This document shows, piece after piece, positions 34,057 through 45,650 of a DNA stretch of 64,000 bases. This DNA comes from Pectinophora gossypiella (taxonomy: Eukaryota; Arthropoda; Insecta; Lepidoptera; Gelechiidae): contig NC_065410.1 in NCBI RefSeq assembly GCF_024362695.1, positions 3,158,001-3,222,000 on the forward strand, given 5' to 3'. Below the pieces are notes generated by a model, which made no database searches, was not told the origin of the DNA, and saw only the letters and a program-made list of their open reading frames with translations. Numbering within the stretch: the first letter of the stretch is position 1; the number at the start of each line of letters is the position of its first letter. A program made the position numbers and the translations under genes.

Positions 34057-34228
34057 CTTGTGGGTTCTTCGAAGTAGGCGATGGTTCCCGTGACGACGCT
34101 TCCGACGATGATGATTCAATAACTCGAACACGAGGTCTTCGTGAACGCATTATCATGCGTTCTAATGTTTTTAGACGTTTGTTAATGTGATTCACGTCAC
34201 CAATATCCTCACTGTGTCTTTTGGACAT
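34057..34228 (-). CDS. gag: DIRS gag-like protein, exon 1
   Basis: On the minus strand the ATG at 34228-34226 opens a frame of 57 codons plus one base. It begins MSKRHSEDIG, then has a short basic and potentially coiled stretch (INKRLKTLERMIMRSRR), then a Ser/Glu/Pro-rich linker. A basic helix followed by a serine-rich linker is usual at the start of DIRS gag proteins. The frame ends at CAAG followed by GTATTTAG, a good 5' splice site; without splicing it stops almost at once. Joined to exon 2 it continues in phase into the conserved gag region, whose own frame has no upstream ATG. Splicing is inferred, not observed. Confidence 0.78.
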
Positions 34229-34322
34229 TATTAGTTAGTAAAACTATTGTATTCTAAGAGTTTTTTCTCGAATTATAGGTCAATTATTTGAACCGTGCAG
34301 AATGGCGGAGCACACAAAAGCG

Positions 34323-34533
34323 AATGAAGCGCGCGGAGACTATCCGAGTGGGGCAGACAATATAAGACTACCCTTTAAAAAAAAAAAAAAAAAAGAATTT
34401 TGTTATTATTTTTTTTTTCTATATGCTTTCAACTATGTGTGCAATGAATGGTGTCACTATGCGTTACTACATTGTGTTCAAGCTTATCATCTTACAGGTT
34501 ACTAATCTCGAGAACGAAGCACGAAGTATAATT
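34323..34533 (-). repeat. Right inverted terminal repeat of the DIRS element (promoter side)
   Basis: Reverse complement of 29183-29393. It lies about 95 bp upstream of the gag start codon at 34228 on the minus strand, so the element's promoter should sit in or beside it. No TATA box was confidently placed. Confidence 0.93.
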
Positions 34534-34535
34534 AA
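34527..34535 (+). other. Right recombination core, TATAATTAA
   Basis: Second copy of the 9-bp core. The sequence to its left follows the ICR-predicted circle junction, and the base after it (A) departs from the circle, which has C. Together with the left core this places the insertion boundaries within these nine bases. Confidence 0.8.
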
Positions 34536-34635
34536 ACGTTGACGTTTCAACAATATGGTCAACTTAAGTTGGCTATTTCATGAAATGGTCGAACACACCA
34601 AGAAATGATCAATTCTAAGATCTGGCCACGACACA

Positions 34636-34781
34636 TACGGTCACGAGCATTAATATGTATACACTTTGGTACCATGTCACATTAACTTTTTTGACAAATT
34701 GAACTGTAAGTCTCACTAAATGTCAAATATGTTAGTGCGACAGAGTTCTAAAGTGGGTACATTATATTGCTCATGACTGTA
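34636..34781. mobile_element. Foldback MITE, second copy
   Basis: Nearly identical to 5257-5406, with the same ends (TACGGTCACGAGCATTAATA; ATTGCTCATGACTGTA) and a few small indels. It lies just 100 bp right of the DIRS element. Confidence 0.82.
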
Positions 34782-35346
34782 CACATGAGCTACAAGAAAA
34801 ACTTATAAAAAATTCTTACCTAGGTACCTATTCTCACAGGCAAACAGCGAACAGTTCCAAAGGGGCAAGTCGAGTATTGTACTATGTAGGTAGTTGAATA
34901 TCCAAAAGCTGGCAACATTGAATCGCTACATAATTCAGGCGAGGAGAACGAACACTGCCGCTTACTTATTTATTATGTAATTTAATTTCTACCCACTCAC
35001 CAAATTGGAATATTAGCCATTGTTGATACATTTTTATTTTGTTACCCCGTTTCAGGGAAAGGGTAATTTGCCCGGCCTCACCGGGGTAATTACCCCAGTT
35101 GTCGGGATATGTGAATGTGTGAACCACAGAGCATAATATAATACTAACGCAGTGTGAACGGTTGAACTGAGAGTCAAAAAATAGAATGCGTTCAACAGCA
35201 CTTGCATATCATCCTACCTACGTAACACTACTGGCAAATGAAATGAAATAAATTTATTCGCTCTAGAGTGGTACAAAAGATCTTAAATAATGTATTGTAT
35301 TAAACAAAAAAGTCCATCACCCAACCATATTATTTCAAAATACAAT
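34782..35346. other. Spacer
   Basis: No gene seen. 35245-35300 resembles the reversed A-rich 3' end of a retroelement (AAATAAATTTATTCGCTCTA). Confidence 0.4.
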
Positions 35347-35634
35347 CATCATCATCAGCCCATTAACGTCGCCACTGCTGGGGCACGGACCTTCCCTATG
35401 GATGGATAGGGAGATCGGGCCTTAAACCACCACGCGGGCCCAGTGCGGATTGACGGTCATTAACGACTGCTAATGCAGCCGGGACCAACGGCTTAACGTA
35501 CCTTCCGAAGCACGGAGGAGCTCGAGATGAAAACTTTTTTTTTGTGGTCACCCATCCTCTGACCGGCCTTTGCGAAAGTTGCGTAACTTCAACAATCGCA
35601 GACCGAGCGCGTTAACCGCTGCGCCACTGAGCTC
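35347..35634 (-). mobile_element. SINE-B, with target-site duplication
   Basis: Full copy in the same orientation as 28000-28300. The 11-bp repeat CAAAATACAAT flanks it at 35336-35346 and 35635-35645. Confidence 0.92.
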
Positions 35635-35734
35635 CAAAATACAATAATAGTATATAATAAATAAATATGTAATTAACTTTGCATGTTCCACCTTAGACCA
35701 CATCGCTGCTTAACACCAGTCTGGATGGTACTCA

Positions 35735-35795
35735 GAATAAAGGTCTGAATCATCCCTCAAAGTTTTCGTTACGATGTCACTAATACCCTGTATTT
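35735..35795. repeat. T1 MITE terminal fragment
   Basis: CTGAATCATCCCTCAAAGTT and GATGTCACTAATACCCTGTA are the right-hand arm of T1. Confidence 0.75.
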
Positions 35796-36002
35796 TTGAA
35801 CGTAGCCTAGAAAGGCCCTCATTGTGCATACGAATATCTTCGGTAATTTGTGGTTCACTCCAGCAGTATTTACCAGCTTTACATCATGAGCTCACGATTG
35901 TAGTACGACCTGAGGAGCAACGCTCCAATGAGGCTTCTCTACCAGCTTCATGTACGAATATATTGATCAATATAAGACAAAGTCTGAGTCTTTGTGAGTT
36001 GA

Positions 36003-36250
36003 GTCTTTGTGAGACTGTCCTTTGTTTGGTAAGGACTTTTCAGGCTTGAATCACCTGAAAAAGTAAGATGATTCCGTGCTTCGGAGGGCACGTTAAGCCG
36101 TTGGTCCCGGCTATTAGCCGAAAAAATACCTCCAGTAACCCGCAGTGGAGCAGCGTGGTGGAGTTCGCTGCATACCCCCTCCGGTTGATTGAGGGGAGGC
36201 CTGTGCCCAGCAGTGGGACGTGTATAGGCTGTTTATGTTATGTTATGTTA
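36003..36250 (+). mobile_element. SINE-A2, 5' truncated
   Basis: Body and 3' end as in 12812-13143 without the tRNA head. It ends in short TATGTTATGTTA repeats. Confidence 0.85.
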
Positions 36251-36695
36251 GACAAATAAATCAATGTTTATTCGCTTCGATTTTTATCCAATGGTAAACA
36301 ATCAATAAAATCAACATGGTACCCAGTAGCCAAAGTTCAAATAACGACATTTTCTTTAGAACGCATGATTAGAAAGTCCAAAGATCTGTGACGTGGGAAC
36401 CACAGCGCATCTGAGTTCTACGATCGCTATCACAGCGCACAATAGGCGATTAGGAGCGATTCGCGCGATACTAGATCCTATCAGGACGACCGTGTAAGCT
36501 CTTCACTTGGTGCGTGGCGTAAAGTACAGAAGACTTGCCAGAGGAGACTCTCCGTAAAAAAATGTCGAAAGAGAAATCTAACGTATAAAAATATGTTTTA
36601 CACAAGACTTTATTATCGTTGTCACTAGTTGAAATCAATAGAAAAGCAACAGGTTTCAATAAGCAGTTTGAACAAAATCAGCAACAGCAGCCATA

Positions 36696-36961
36696 GGGTA
36701 GTTTCCAATTAGTCAAATCAGTTACTTTTTACTAAATGTCAAGACAAAAATTCATATGGAATTTGAATGAAAAAGCAACCTGTGACGTCACAGAAAAACG
36801 TGTCAAAGTGGCACTCATGATTACATTTTTCTTTATTAAAATGTATAAATAAGTTAAATAGAAAAAAGAAAATGTTTCTTGTCACCTTTATCTAGTAATC
36901 TAATCTGTCTTTATTTAGTAATCACAATTTCATAATTTAACTTTGACCTAGGAAACTACCC
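36696..36961. mobile_element. TIR2 MITE
   Basis: Ends GGGTAGTTTCC and GGAAACTACCC are perfect 11-bp inverted repeats. The inside matches 15473-15735. About 266 bp, non-coding. Confidence 0.85.
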
Positions 36962-37129
36962 AATTGTTTGACCTTTAAAAATGTTTTGTTTCATTATTAA
37001 GTTGAAGTAAGGTTATTTTTGATTAATTATTACATTTGCCATCTACGGGGTCCACAGGTGGCGGATAGTGGAACGGCCATCAGATATGATAGTTAGCTGC
37101 GAATATAAAAATAAGCAGTCCCCGCCCAA

Positions 37130-37600
37130 ACCGCGACAGGATTAGCAGAACGTAGTGGGTAGCTCACTGGGACGGGCTAACCTATAAAATACTACTTAGG
37201 TTCTAAGACGATCTTGTAACGTAGCGATTAGGCGCCGCTACTTCTAAAGCGCACCCCTGATGCCGGGCAGCAGTGGTATCAGTACTGATTGGAGGCCGAG
37301 GAAATGGATTCTGGTAGGGCTCTAGCTAGAACATCACCGATTGAGGAATTGATCGGTGTACTGCGGAACGGAAGGCGATTGGGGCAACCACCGTTCTACA
37401 CGCCCTATCTATGGAGTAATGGCGATTACTCCACCGACAAGAGCGCAGCTCTTAAATAAAAAGAGAGAGATTACATTTTCATTTTGAAATCATTAAAGTC
37501 GTAGGGCCGAATATCCTTTTAAAATCCGAATCCCATTGTTTAATTATTGTGTCTGGAAATCTCGGCCTTAGGATGTTAAGGCATGATAAATTATTGTGTA
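37130..37600 (+). repeat. Dispersed retroelement-like repeat
   Basis: Related to 16265-16600 through GTGTACTGCGGAACGGAAGG and TTTAATTATTGTGTCTGGAA. No protein recognised. Confidence 0.45.
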
Positions 37601-38084
37601 TTCATTTATTTTTTTAAGTTAGATTTCAAGATGAAAATAACAATAAAAGCGTCACCAAGACCCTATGCAATAGATGACGTTTCACTTTGCGAAACGCGTG
37701 AACACACAAATATTCCACCTTATGTTTGATACCTCGTGCCTGCGGCCACTAACGCCAACAAACCCTAGCTCACACCACACCACACAACAGGCTCGACTTC
37801 TCAGCTTCCACCTCGTGGCTTGGAGCTAAAAATCCTTCATTGTTCCCAACCAATCACGTACATAGTAATGCATAAACGTCGGCTTGAAATATCGCATCGA
37901 TCCGGCTTGCGAACTTGACCCGGCTTGAATAATAGGCGCTTGTCTGATATTTATGATGTTTGGAATATATATTTGTTTAATATTAGTTGGAAACTAGTTT
38001 GAACTAAGTTGTCGTGGAAGCGGGTATTTAGTCTAGCCCGTCATTGTTGCTTGATGTTTGTATCACATGAATTATGTTGATATC

Positions 38085-38320
38085 TATATTGTTTCTCTTT
38101 ATTTCTTGAATTGTATTTTTGAACTGAATTGTGCCTGGGTGTCATCATTTATACAAAGGTCATCATTTATAATCAAAAAACAAAGATAAAAGATGCATAT
38201 ATCTGTTATCTATGAAATCAGAAGGTTAAAAGAAGGAAAATCTGTACAGCGCCATATATGTTTTTAGATACGTAGCATGGAAAGTCCCTCGTTTACAAAA
38301 GTTTGTATCATAGATTGATC
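38085..38320 (+). repeat. M18 repeat
   Basis: ACAAAGATAAAAGATGCATA, GAAATCAGAAGGTTAAAAGA and TCTGTACAGCGCCAT place it with 22555-22800. Confidence 0.65.
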
Positions 38321-40682
38321 CGATGAATGTAGACAAAAAAACTTCCCATCATATCACATCCCCTGATAGACTCCCTTTCTTACTTTTTAAAACTGCCTTA
38401 CGTCCCATTCATTAACCATCCTCCATTCCATACCATAAACAATCAAATTCCCATTCATTATCCTTCCATAGTATTCTCACTTTCCTACAACTAGACGTAA
38501 AACTAAAAGTCCTGCTTTAAAAATTAGAACCATTACGTTTAATAAAATCGCTATTAAGCGTTTAGCAAGAAATCACTTAATATGGATACCGCATATATGG
38601 TACAACAGGTATGTTATTAAAACTGATTGAAAAACTAGTTTCATGTTCATGTTAAATATGTTCATAAGAAATAAATTGCTAACTATTAATTACTATTGCA
38701 GACACAAAATCAATCAAAGCTAATCATAGGTAAATTCCTCTATTAGTAGATTTTGCATAATTTTATGTCTAGAAACTTGTAAGGACCTAACTTTATAACT
38801 TATGCCTGTTATTTTGCAAACTTTCGAAGCTGCCAACTTCTGGAAAAGATAATGTTACTTAAATAATAATAATATGAATAAAGGTTCATAGAACTACCTA
38901 CTACAGACTTAATAAATATTTATTTTGTGTAGGTGGATATTCTTTACCTTCTTATTTCTTCCACCTATGTTACCGAGAGAATTTGGTCCATTTATTTGCC
39001 AATCTACGACGTGTATATATCAATAAAATTGGCAAAAAAAAACTGTAACTAGTCCTCTCAAAAGTACCTACCTAACTTAAGAAAAAACAAAAAATCTACA
39101 CAAACAAAATATGAGACTTAAAGACCAGCAGATTACCACCATAATTTGGCGCGATAATTTCAAGTGTAACATTAAAAGAGGTTTAATTAATTCCGCCGCA
39201 CGTCCACAGATGGCGTTAATTTAGTCAGTTCCGTGAAAAGCTTATCGTGTCATTAATTTACAAGATGGCCGCCATGTATCAAGGTCAAGCGTAAGTATCG
39301 GGTACGGCGTGAAACTTGTTCCGATAACTGGAAGATCTCACCGATTCCTGAGTACGCGGTGAAATCGCAAATTGGATCGCTGATTACACTTATTTGTCAA
39401 TAACCTCGCTTACCGGCCCACTATTTCTTGTTTACCCTAACAAGTTTTATTGGAATAAGATACTTGACGAACCTAAATGTGAACAATATTTGTACTTTTT
39501 GTGTTTATTATACGAGTAACTTTTTGTGAGTTTCCCTAAGCAAGGGAAGTGCTATAAAAACAAAAATCTTAATTAGTGATGTGTACAGGAATTAGTACTT
39601 GTCGACTTCCGGCCAAGTAGTTAATGTCGTCTGCGGCAAATCTACAATAAGTGACACCAAAGAAAAAAGCACTTGGCGACAGCTTATATAGGTTATTTTA
39701 AGGGTTTTTTTGCAAACAATTGTAAGTTACAAGTGTTTAAAAGCAGTTGAAACAGTTAACTCCTGTTATTGCACCCCATAACTCACAGATTGAGGGGTAA
39801 AAACAATAAACAACTTGCGATCACAGACGTATTAATCAAAACGCATATAAACGCAACGTGCTCGTAAAATATCGCCGATGGACAAAAAACCATGAACTTG
39901 TAGGCTGGCTATGGGTTTGGACATTTGTAGGACATTCCTGCTAATTAAAATAAATGTCAATGTTATTGTCGAGATTTGAAAAAGCATATAGTCGGTTTGA
40001 AACTTCGCCGTTGTACTGTTAAACATTTTTATTCATAGCATCTCGTTGCGGACGATTGACAAAATGTATCACCAGGAGACAGTCGTGAAATGCAATTGAT
40101 ATGAAAAAATGTGATCATATCTTCTTAGTCAATTCTAATATTAGCTCTATCTGTTTTTTGCCTTATACATTAGTTAAAGACGACACTATTATCAAAGATG
40201 TCACGCTTAAATTAAAATAAGTTTTATTTTCTTTAAAAACGAAAACCACGCACGCGTGGAAGAAAACTAACGAAATGTCACGCAATTAAGTTGAGTCGAT
40301 CCCATACATTCTCTTCCTTTATTTAACTAATTGTGTCTGAAAATCTCGAACGCAAGAAGGTAACAAATGTTTATACACTTTAGCGAGTGCGTCTGATATC
40401 CAATCACATTATACAAAACATTGTCACCGTACATTGAGCCAATTTGTGGATTTACGGGCGCGGCTCGAAAACATCTGTCGGTACAAAAACCATTCACGGC
40501 TTGTTAATTATACTTACTTCTTGCCAGACTGTGATTAAGATGTTCTGTTGCAGGTACAGAGCTTTTCATCATCATTACTTATCATTTATTCGTCTTCAAT
40601 TGCCTCCAGCAATAAGGGCGCCAGTTGCGTTGAATACAAAGGTACCCAATTCATTTATTACGGAATAGCAAGGATCGGGGTC
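38321..40682. other. AT-rich spacer
   Basis: No gene recognised. At 39608-39660 a fragment (CGGCCAAGTAGTTAATG and GCGGCAAATCTACAATAAGT) is shared with 56560-56620 and belongs to a SINE-related repeat. Confidence 0.45.
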
Positions 40683-40805
40683 TAAAAAGGTTGCATTGAA
40701 TCGATTCATCTAAAAAAGTTATATTGCAATTTGACATTTGCTCGTATGAAAGTGCGAAATGTCAAAAAATTACAAATAGCAATATTGCTTTTTTAGATGA
40801 ATTAA
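40683..40805. mobile_element. P7 foldback MITE
   Basis: Inverted arms around GATTCATCTAAAAAAGTTAT and AGCAATATTGCTTTTTTAGA. Ends are more degraded than at 52103-52250. Confidence 0.7.
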
Positions 40806-41241
40806 GTGCTTTAATGTGAAGTTCGTAAACCGTTGATTGTTGGTCTAACCTTGGTATAGTGCTTAGTCCGACTTGTAAAAATAAACTAGCTTTTAAATCA
40901 GGTCCCAATTCGAGCTCTTATGAGAACCAATTTGAGACCCTAAAGATAAACCGTACGGAACAATATCGATTCCCAAAACAGTTTCCCAAAACTCCACTTT
41001 TTATTAACAGGTTATTGCTGAAACTTCGACCAGTGTCAACCAACACGGAAAATAATGTCGCCGACAAAACTTTACACGCTCAATAAAGTTAGGTGGAGTC
41101 AAAAAGTCCGGATTTCCTCAGTCCGGGCGCATAATAAAACTTACGAACTATATCTAGCAGAGGAATGTAAGGGGCTGTGCAAACTTACATACTAGTCGTG
41201 GGTAAAAGTCGGTGGTGATAAAAAATCGTATCGTGTAATAA

Positions 41242-41310
41242 GCCGTGGTCGCCCAGTTGGTAGAACGCTTGACTCTCACTTTGAGATCGCAGGTGCGAAT
41301 CTTTGGACAT
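41242..41310 (+). mobile_element. SINE-C head fragment
   Basis: GCCGTGGTCGCCCAGTTGGT and CTTTGAGATCGCAGGTGCGA. The B box is mutated (GGTGCGAATCT). Only the tRNA-like head remains. Confidence 0.7.
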
Positions 41311-41980
41311 TTTACATCACACGGAATAAATGCAATTCTGAGTTTATTATTTTTTTTCCAGTCCTACAGTAAGTTGCTATAGGTACTAGTGATTCTTACC
41401 GATATCGTTCCGTTTGTACGGCCCCTTACACACCGCATACGAAAGAAAAAGAAGGAAAACTTAACAATAAATCACAAAAAGGTCGAATATGCTTCACTTG
41501 GGGATTGGAAATATATTTTCTGTTTTTGAACGAGGCATCGAAAGGGATCCTTTATGGAATATCTTACTGTTGCACGAATAAAGTAACCTTTTGTCCATAT
41601 TTTGATGGACACAAATGTACACTAATACTAAAGACAAAGGAAAATAGATTTCATTTGTTTGTGTTTCGAGACTGTTTGATTTTGGATATTGGGCACTTTA
41701 ATTCTGTTTGAAAGTTATTGTAAATGATTTGGTACTTGTATTAAGGTTCACTTTCGTAGCATTTTCAACAGTTTTCAACCTCTTAACACTCTTTGTCTTT
41801 TGAACCATCATTTTTCTTTGTAAAAGGTATGCTTTTTCTTTGTAATCTTCTTTTAGTTAATTATTATTACATATTATTTATATCATTTCGTGGCTGACTT
41901 GGAAAACTGTCGTATCTGCATTTTTTGCTAAAATAATTTGTGTCTTATTGACAATTGAGAAGGGAATGTTAGGTTGGCTC
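41311..41980. other. Spacer
   Basis: A 68-codon plus frame (41505-41711) has no recognised motif. Nothing else seen. Confidence 0.4.
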
Positions 41981-41984
41981 TACA

Positions 41985-42245
41985 TCTCCAAGAGCGGATG
42001 AAGGATAATAGAATTGCGAAAGCGGTATATAAAGCGAAAGTTTATGGTAGGGCTGGCAGAGGAAGACCTAGAAGACTAATATTGATCAAATAGGAGATGT
42101 CCTTAGAAAAGGTTTAGTGCGATCTACTCTGAACCGGCGTACATGTATGAAGCGATTGATGAATGTGGAGGAAAGGAGCAAATTAAATTCTATAGTCTCT
42201 GCTTACCCCGGTGGGAAGTAGGCGTAAGTTAATGTATGTATGTTA
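41985..42245 (+). pseudogene. Retroelement ORF tail, decayed
   Basis: Encodes in broken frames the pattern GRAGRGRPRR, then N-R-R-T-C-M-K-R-L-M-N-V-E-E, then K.NSIVSAYPGGK, ending near a TATGTATG tail. The better preserved version is at 42780-43010. Reverse copies: 52355-52470, 57000-57260, 63230-63375 and 46545-46640 (part). The DRSKWNSIVSAYPGGKRRE ending resembles the tail of a non-LTR ORF. Confidence 0.5.
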
Positions 42246-42779
42246 TTTACAATTTTATACAGTGCAAATTAGATTCGCCAAAAAATTCAGAAATAGGGAA
42301 AAGCCACTTAATTGAACAGCTGTAAGAGATTTTAAGTAATGAGTGAAACATTAATTAGGCATTCCGATCCATACTTACACACCTTAATATACAAAAAAAA
42401 CCTTCTCATCAATGATAAAATGAAATAAGGAAAAAATATATTACACAATTTATAACCTGATACGAAAACGCCATTTAAGCCGCGCCAAAACCAACATGGA
42501 GGCGGAAAGAAAAAACTCATTTAATATAAAACTCCCAACGAAATCCTTTCATGGTGTTGCCATTAAACTTGAAAACAACAGTCGAAGCACGGATGGGATT
42601 AAAATCACACCTTATCCACTTTTGCAAGGCCCCAAACATAACTTTGCTTGACGGGTGCTGTTTTTTCAGCGGCGCGCATCGCAGGGAGTAAAATACTTTA
42701 TGTAATTTATGAACAATTCGCTATTAAAATGTATAAACGTCATAAGTATTTAACATACATACATAAACTCACGCTAGCA

Positions 42780-43010
42780 ATCCCTAATGGGGTGGACAGA
42801 GCTACAAATGATCAAAGACAAGGGCAGGTTGCTTTTGATACAAAGTCTTAAGAAGGATTCATTGAGGATTCATACGATCTACTCTGAACCGGCGCGATTG
42901 ATGAATGTGGAGGAAGCAAGAGAAGTGTGCCAGGATCGAAGCAAATGGAATTCTATAGTCTCTGCTTACTCCGGTGGAAAAAGGCGTGAGTTTATGTTTG
43001 TATGTGTATT
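42780..43010 (+). pseudogene. Retroelement ORF tail, partial frame open
   Basis: One frame reads RLMNVEEAREVCQDRSKWNS followed by IVSAYSGGKRREFMF. The upstream part (GGGGTGGACAGAGCTAC) matches the sequence at 49140-49260 in reverse. Same family as 41985-42245. Confidence 0.5.
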
Positions 43011-43769
43011 CATTGAGGATGGATGGATAGTATAAGACAGGTTCATTAATTTAAACTATTGGTGCAGGAGGATATAATTTTATAACAACATAACATAGCA
43101 ACACGTCTGTGTCTCCAAAGGGGTAGGCAGAAGTACACCTACTGATCTTTATCGTGCGGATAAGTACGTGGTAGAGATACAGAAAGACCTAGGTAAACAT
43201 ACAGCGATAAAAGATTAAAGATTAAATGAATTTTTGTTCAGAAGTATTTTAAACGTCGAAAATTGTTTACGTCGTAATAAGTGGATTTCCGTAGTTTCTG
43301 TCTACTATACAGAACATTTTTTAAAAAAACAGAGGATTATTTTCCACTGTTTTAATAAAAAACGGATTTTCCCACAAAAAGTTCGATAAATCGAAAACTC
43401 ACATCACTCACAAAGTAAGTAATTAAAAAAATACCGCAAACAGAGGTAAGCCATCGAAGGACTCCATATTAAAATGAATATACTGACTTGCCACATGGAA
43501 AAAATAATAAAACTTACTTTATTTTTTCACATGGCAACCCAGGAAACAATGTTAAAGCAATGGCGGCCGCGGCGCAATTTCGAAATATTTTTAATTTTGC
43601 GTCGAGAGTACTCTCATTACTAGCGACTGAACGAGAGTGAACATACCTTTGATGTTTGGAAGTGGGTGCCTAGTATATTACAAATGATTTATGAATATGT
43701 GGAAACGTGTGGTTTTGTGTATCAACGTAATATCTGCCACAGGAGGTGAAGTTACCGATAAAATGGGCC

Positions 43770-43855
43770 TTAAAAAGGCCACATTGAAGGAAACTAAGAA
43801 AGCAATATTGCTATTTAAAATTTGTTTACATTGCGCACTTACTTTTATATGTCCC
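43770..43855. repeat. P7 MITE fragment
   Basis: AAAAAGGCCACATTGAAGG, AGCAATATTGCTATTT and GCGCACTTACTTTTATATG. Confidence 0.6.
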
Positions 43856-43894
43856 ACTACTTTTAAACATGTCTTATTTTTTATTTTTACAGTG

Positions 43895-44108
43895 TGCTTA
43901 ATGATGAAGGAAAACATCGTGAGGAAACCGACATTCCCGAGAAATGCATTTTCGGAGGTATGTGACCTAACCTGTATTGGGATGGTTTTCCCTTCGAGGG
44001 TTGGAAGGTCGGACAAGCAGTCGCTTCTGTACAAACCGGATCTGTCAAATCTTCAGGTTAGGTACGTGGACTCTGTGAAAAACGGGATATTGTGAGGGAG
44101 ATGACTGA
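43895..44108 (+). mobile_element. SINE-C tail, nearly complete
   Basis: AGGAAAACATCGTGAGGAAA, GAGAAATGCATTTTCGGAGG, GACCTAACCTGTATTGGG, CTGTCAAATCTTCAGGTTAG and GTGAAAAACGGGATATTGTG. The tRNA head is missing. An open frame through it (43691-44095) is incidental. Confidence 0.85.
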
Positions 44109-44114
44109 TGATTA

Positions 44115-44330
44115 CCTAAATGATAAAAATATCTGGTATTGAATGTGTCCCTCTAAGTTATCAAATAACTTGTTATGTCTTTGCTTTAAAAGGTGTGTTG
44201 CTGTTGCAGTTTCATATCATTTCTTCTCCTCAGCCATAACACTGCGAAATTACTTAAATTCAATGTTACATTGACCTTCAACAAGTTTATCCATGATAAT
44301 TCAATTCTATAAATAAATTATCTTGATTTC
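44115..44330 (+). repeat. LINE-type 3' end
   Basis: Same sequence as 4475-4662 (GTTGCAGTTTCATATCATTT, TTGACCTTCAACAAGTTTAT), adjoining the SINE-C tail. Confidence 0.55.
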
Positions 44331-44879
44331 TTATTCTATGGCATAGCTTCTGGTCGATGACTGTAGGCCTATGACTAGCAGTAGGACGCACGTATGCTAT
44401 TCAAGATGCCAATTATCTGAATGAAACCCAAAGTTCCGTAAACACACTGCCAATGAAACAAAGATTACGATTTTTATAGTACATTGCGTATATGATTGGA
44501 AAACTATCTGTGTTTATAAAACAAAATTTACATTGAAATCGTTTTGTTATTTTGCAGTTGGGAGCGAAGAAACGGGCAATCTTAAACAAATAAAATCCTA
44601 TATGCATCGAACAAGTTTTGCGGAAATAAATGCGAAACGACACGTGCTTGGTAAACGCAGTGGTTTAAAAATAATTTTATTGTGGATGCTCTTGCTTACC
44701 TAATTATATTATGCTGAACTGCAGGCGAATTAAAATCATAGAACGCTTTCAGTTTCTCCCCTTCATAGTCAATTGGGAACTGGATTTCACTGGGTCACCA
44801 TTGTGGCACCAACAAATCTGTGTAGTTGACGCCAAGTGTTTTGTTGGTTAGACAACGATGCATTCAAATTTATCTTCTA

Positions 44880-45298
44880 ATTATATAAAAGGAGAAACTG
44901 ACTGAATGACATATCAACGCAGAGCCTAAACGGCTAAACGTAGGCACTTGAAATTTGGATGGAATGTAGCTTAGGTACCGTAGAGGTGCACTAAGAAAGG
45001 AATTCCCGGAATTCACACGGGAACGGAAATTAGCGGGAAAATCCTTTTGTATGAAAAATCTAAACCGCTTAAGTTAGATGCTTGAAAGGCATGCAGGTAC
45101 CTTAGTTAACTTAAAGCTTAGTTGCAACAGGATATTGCAAAATTCCCACGGAAACGGGAGTTAGCGGGAAGAAATATTTGTATGAAAAAATCTAAACTGC
45201 ATAAGTTAGATGCTTGAAATTTGATATGCACTCCCACACACACAAAGATCTCTCTTTTATAACACGCCACGCGGACGAAGTCGCGGGCAAAAGCTAGT
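44880..45298 (+). mobile_element. Non-autonomous Helitron-like element
   Basis: Starts near TCTAATTATATAAAAGGAG and ends CGCGGACGAAGTCGCGGGC, then AAAAGCTAGT. Shares all segments with 19195-19742, one internal unit shorter. No coding sequence. Confidence 0.72.
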
Positions 45299-45309
45299 AT
45301 ACTATATCT

Positions 45310-45650
45310 ATACAGGGTTTTAGTGACATCGATTCCCAGTTGATATAGTAGAATTTTCCGTCGCAAAAGTATGGAACTGAAATTAATTAAAAAAAAATGT
45401 TTTTTTTTTTTTTTAATTTTATGTCGGAAAATTCCACTTGATATCAACTCAGAATCATGGTCTGAATCATACCCCTCAGTATTCGTTACGGTGTCACTAA
45501 CACCCATATGTACTTGTATGGCTACTTGTATGGGGTGTAAGTGACATTGTAACGACTACTGACTGGGAGAATTCAGCTCATTATTCAGAGTTAATATTAA
45601 GTGGAATTTTCCGTTTCAAAATTATAGAATTGGAAATAATTTTAAGAAAA
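45310..45650. mobile_element. Dimeric T1 foldback MITE
   Basis: First unit 45310-45506 (TACAGGGTTTTAGTGACATC; long T/A-rich loop). Linker CACCCATATGTACTTGTATGG. Second unit from about 45533 (GGGGTGTAAGTGACATTGTA), truncated near 45650. Confidence 0.8.

Larger units (their letters stand above)
29136..34535 (-). mobile_element. DIRS-type tyrosine-recombinase retrotransposon, structurally complete
   Basis: A 5.4-kb element transcribed right to left. The sequence shows gag-, RT/RNase H- and tyrosine-recombinase-like ORFs in that order, flanked by inverted terminal repeats (29183-29393 and 34323-34533). An internal complementary region (29452-29595) fuses the complements of the two outer ends. 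This layout defines DIRS-like elements, which are thought to replicate through a circular DNA intermediate and integrate by a tyrosine recombinase without the DDE integrase used by LTR elements. No protease or DDE integrase was seen. The terminal repeats match even in the lengths of their A/T runs (18 and 10), suggesting a young insertion. Two frame breaks, in RT and recombinase, imply this copy depends on help from another copy, uses recoding, or contains assembly errors. Confidence 0.95.

Noticed and set aside
43691..44095. 134-codon ORF
   Set aside because: It lies across a P7 fragment and the SINE-C tail, so it is an incidental open frame.
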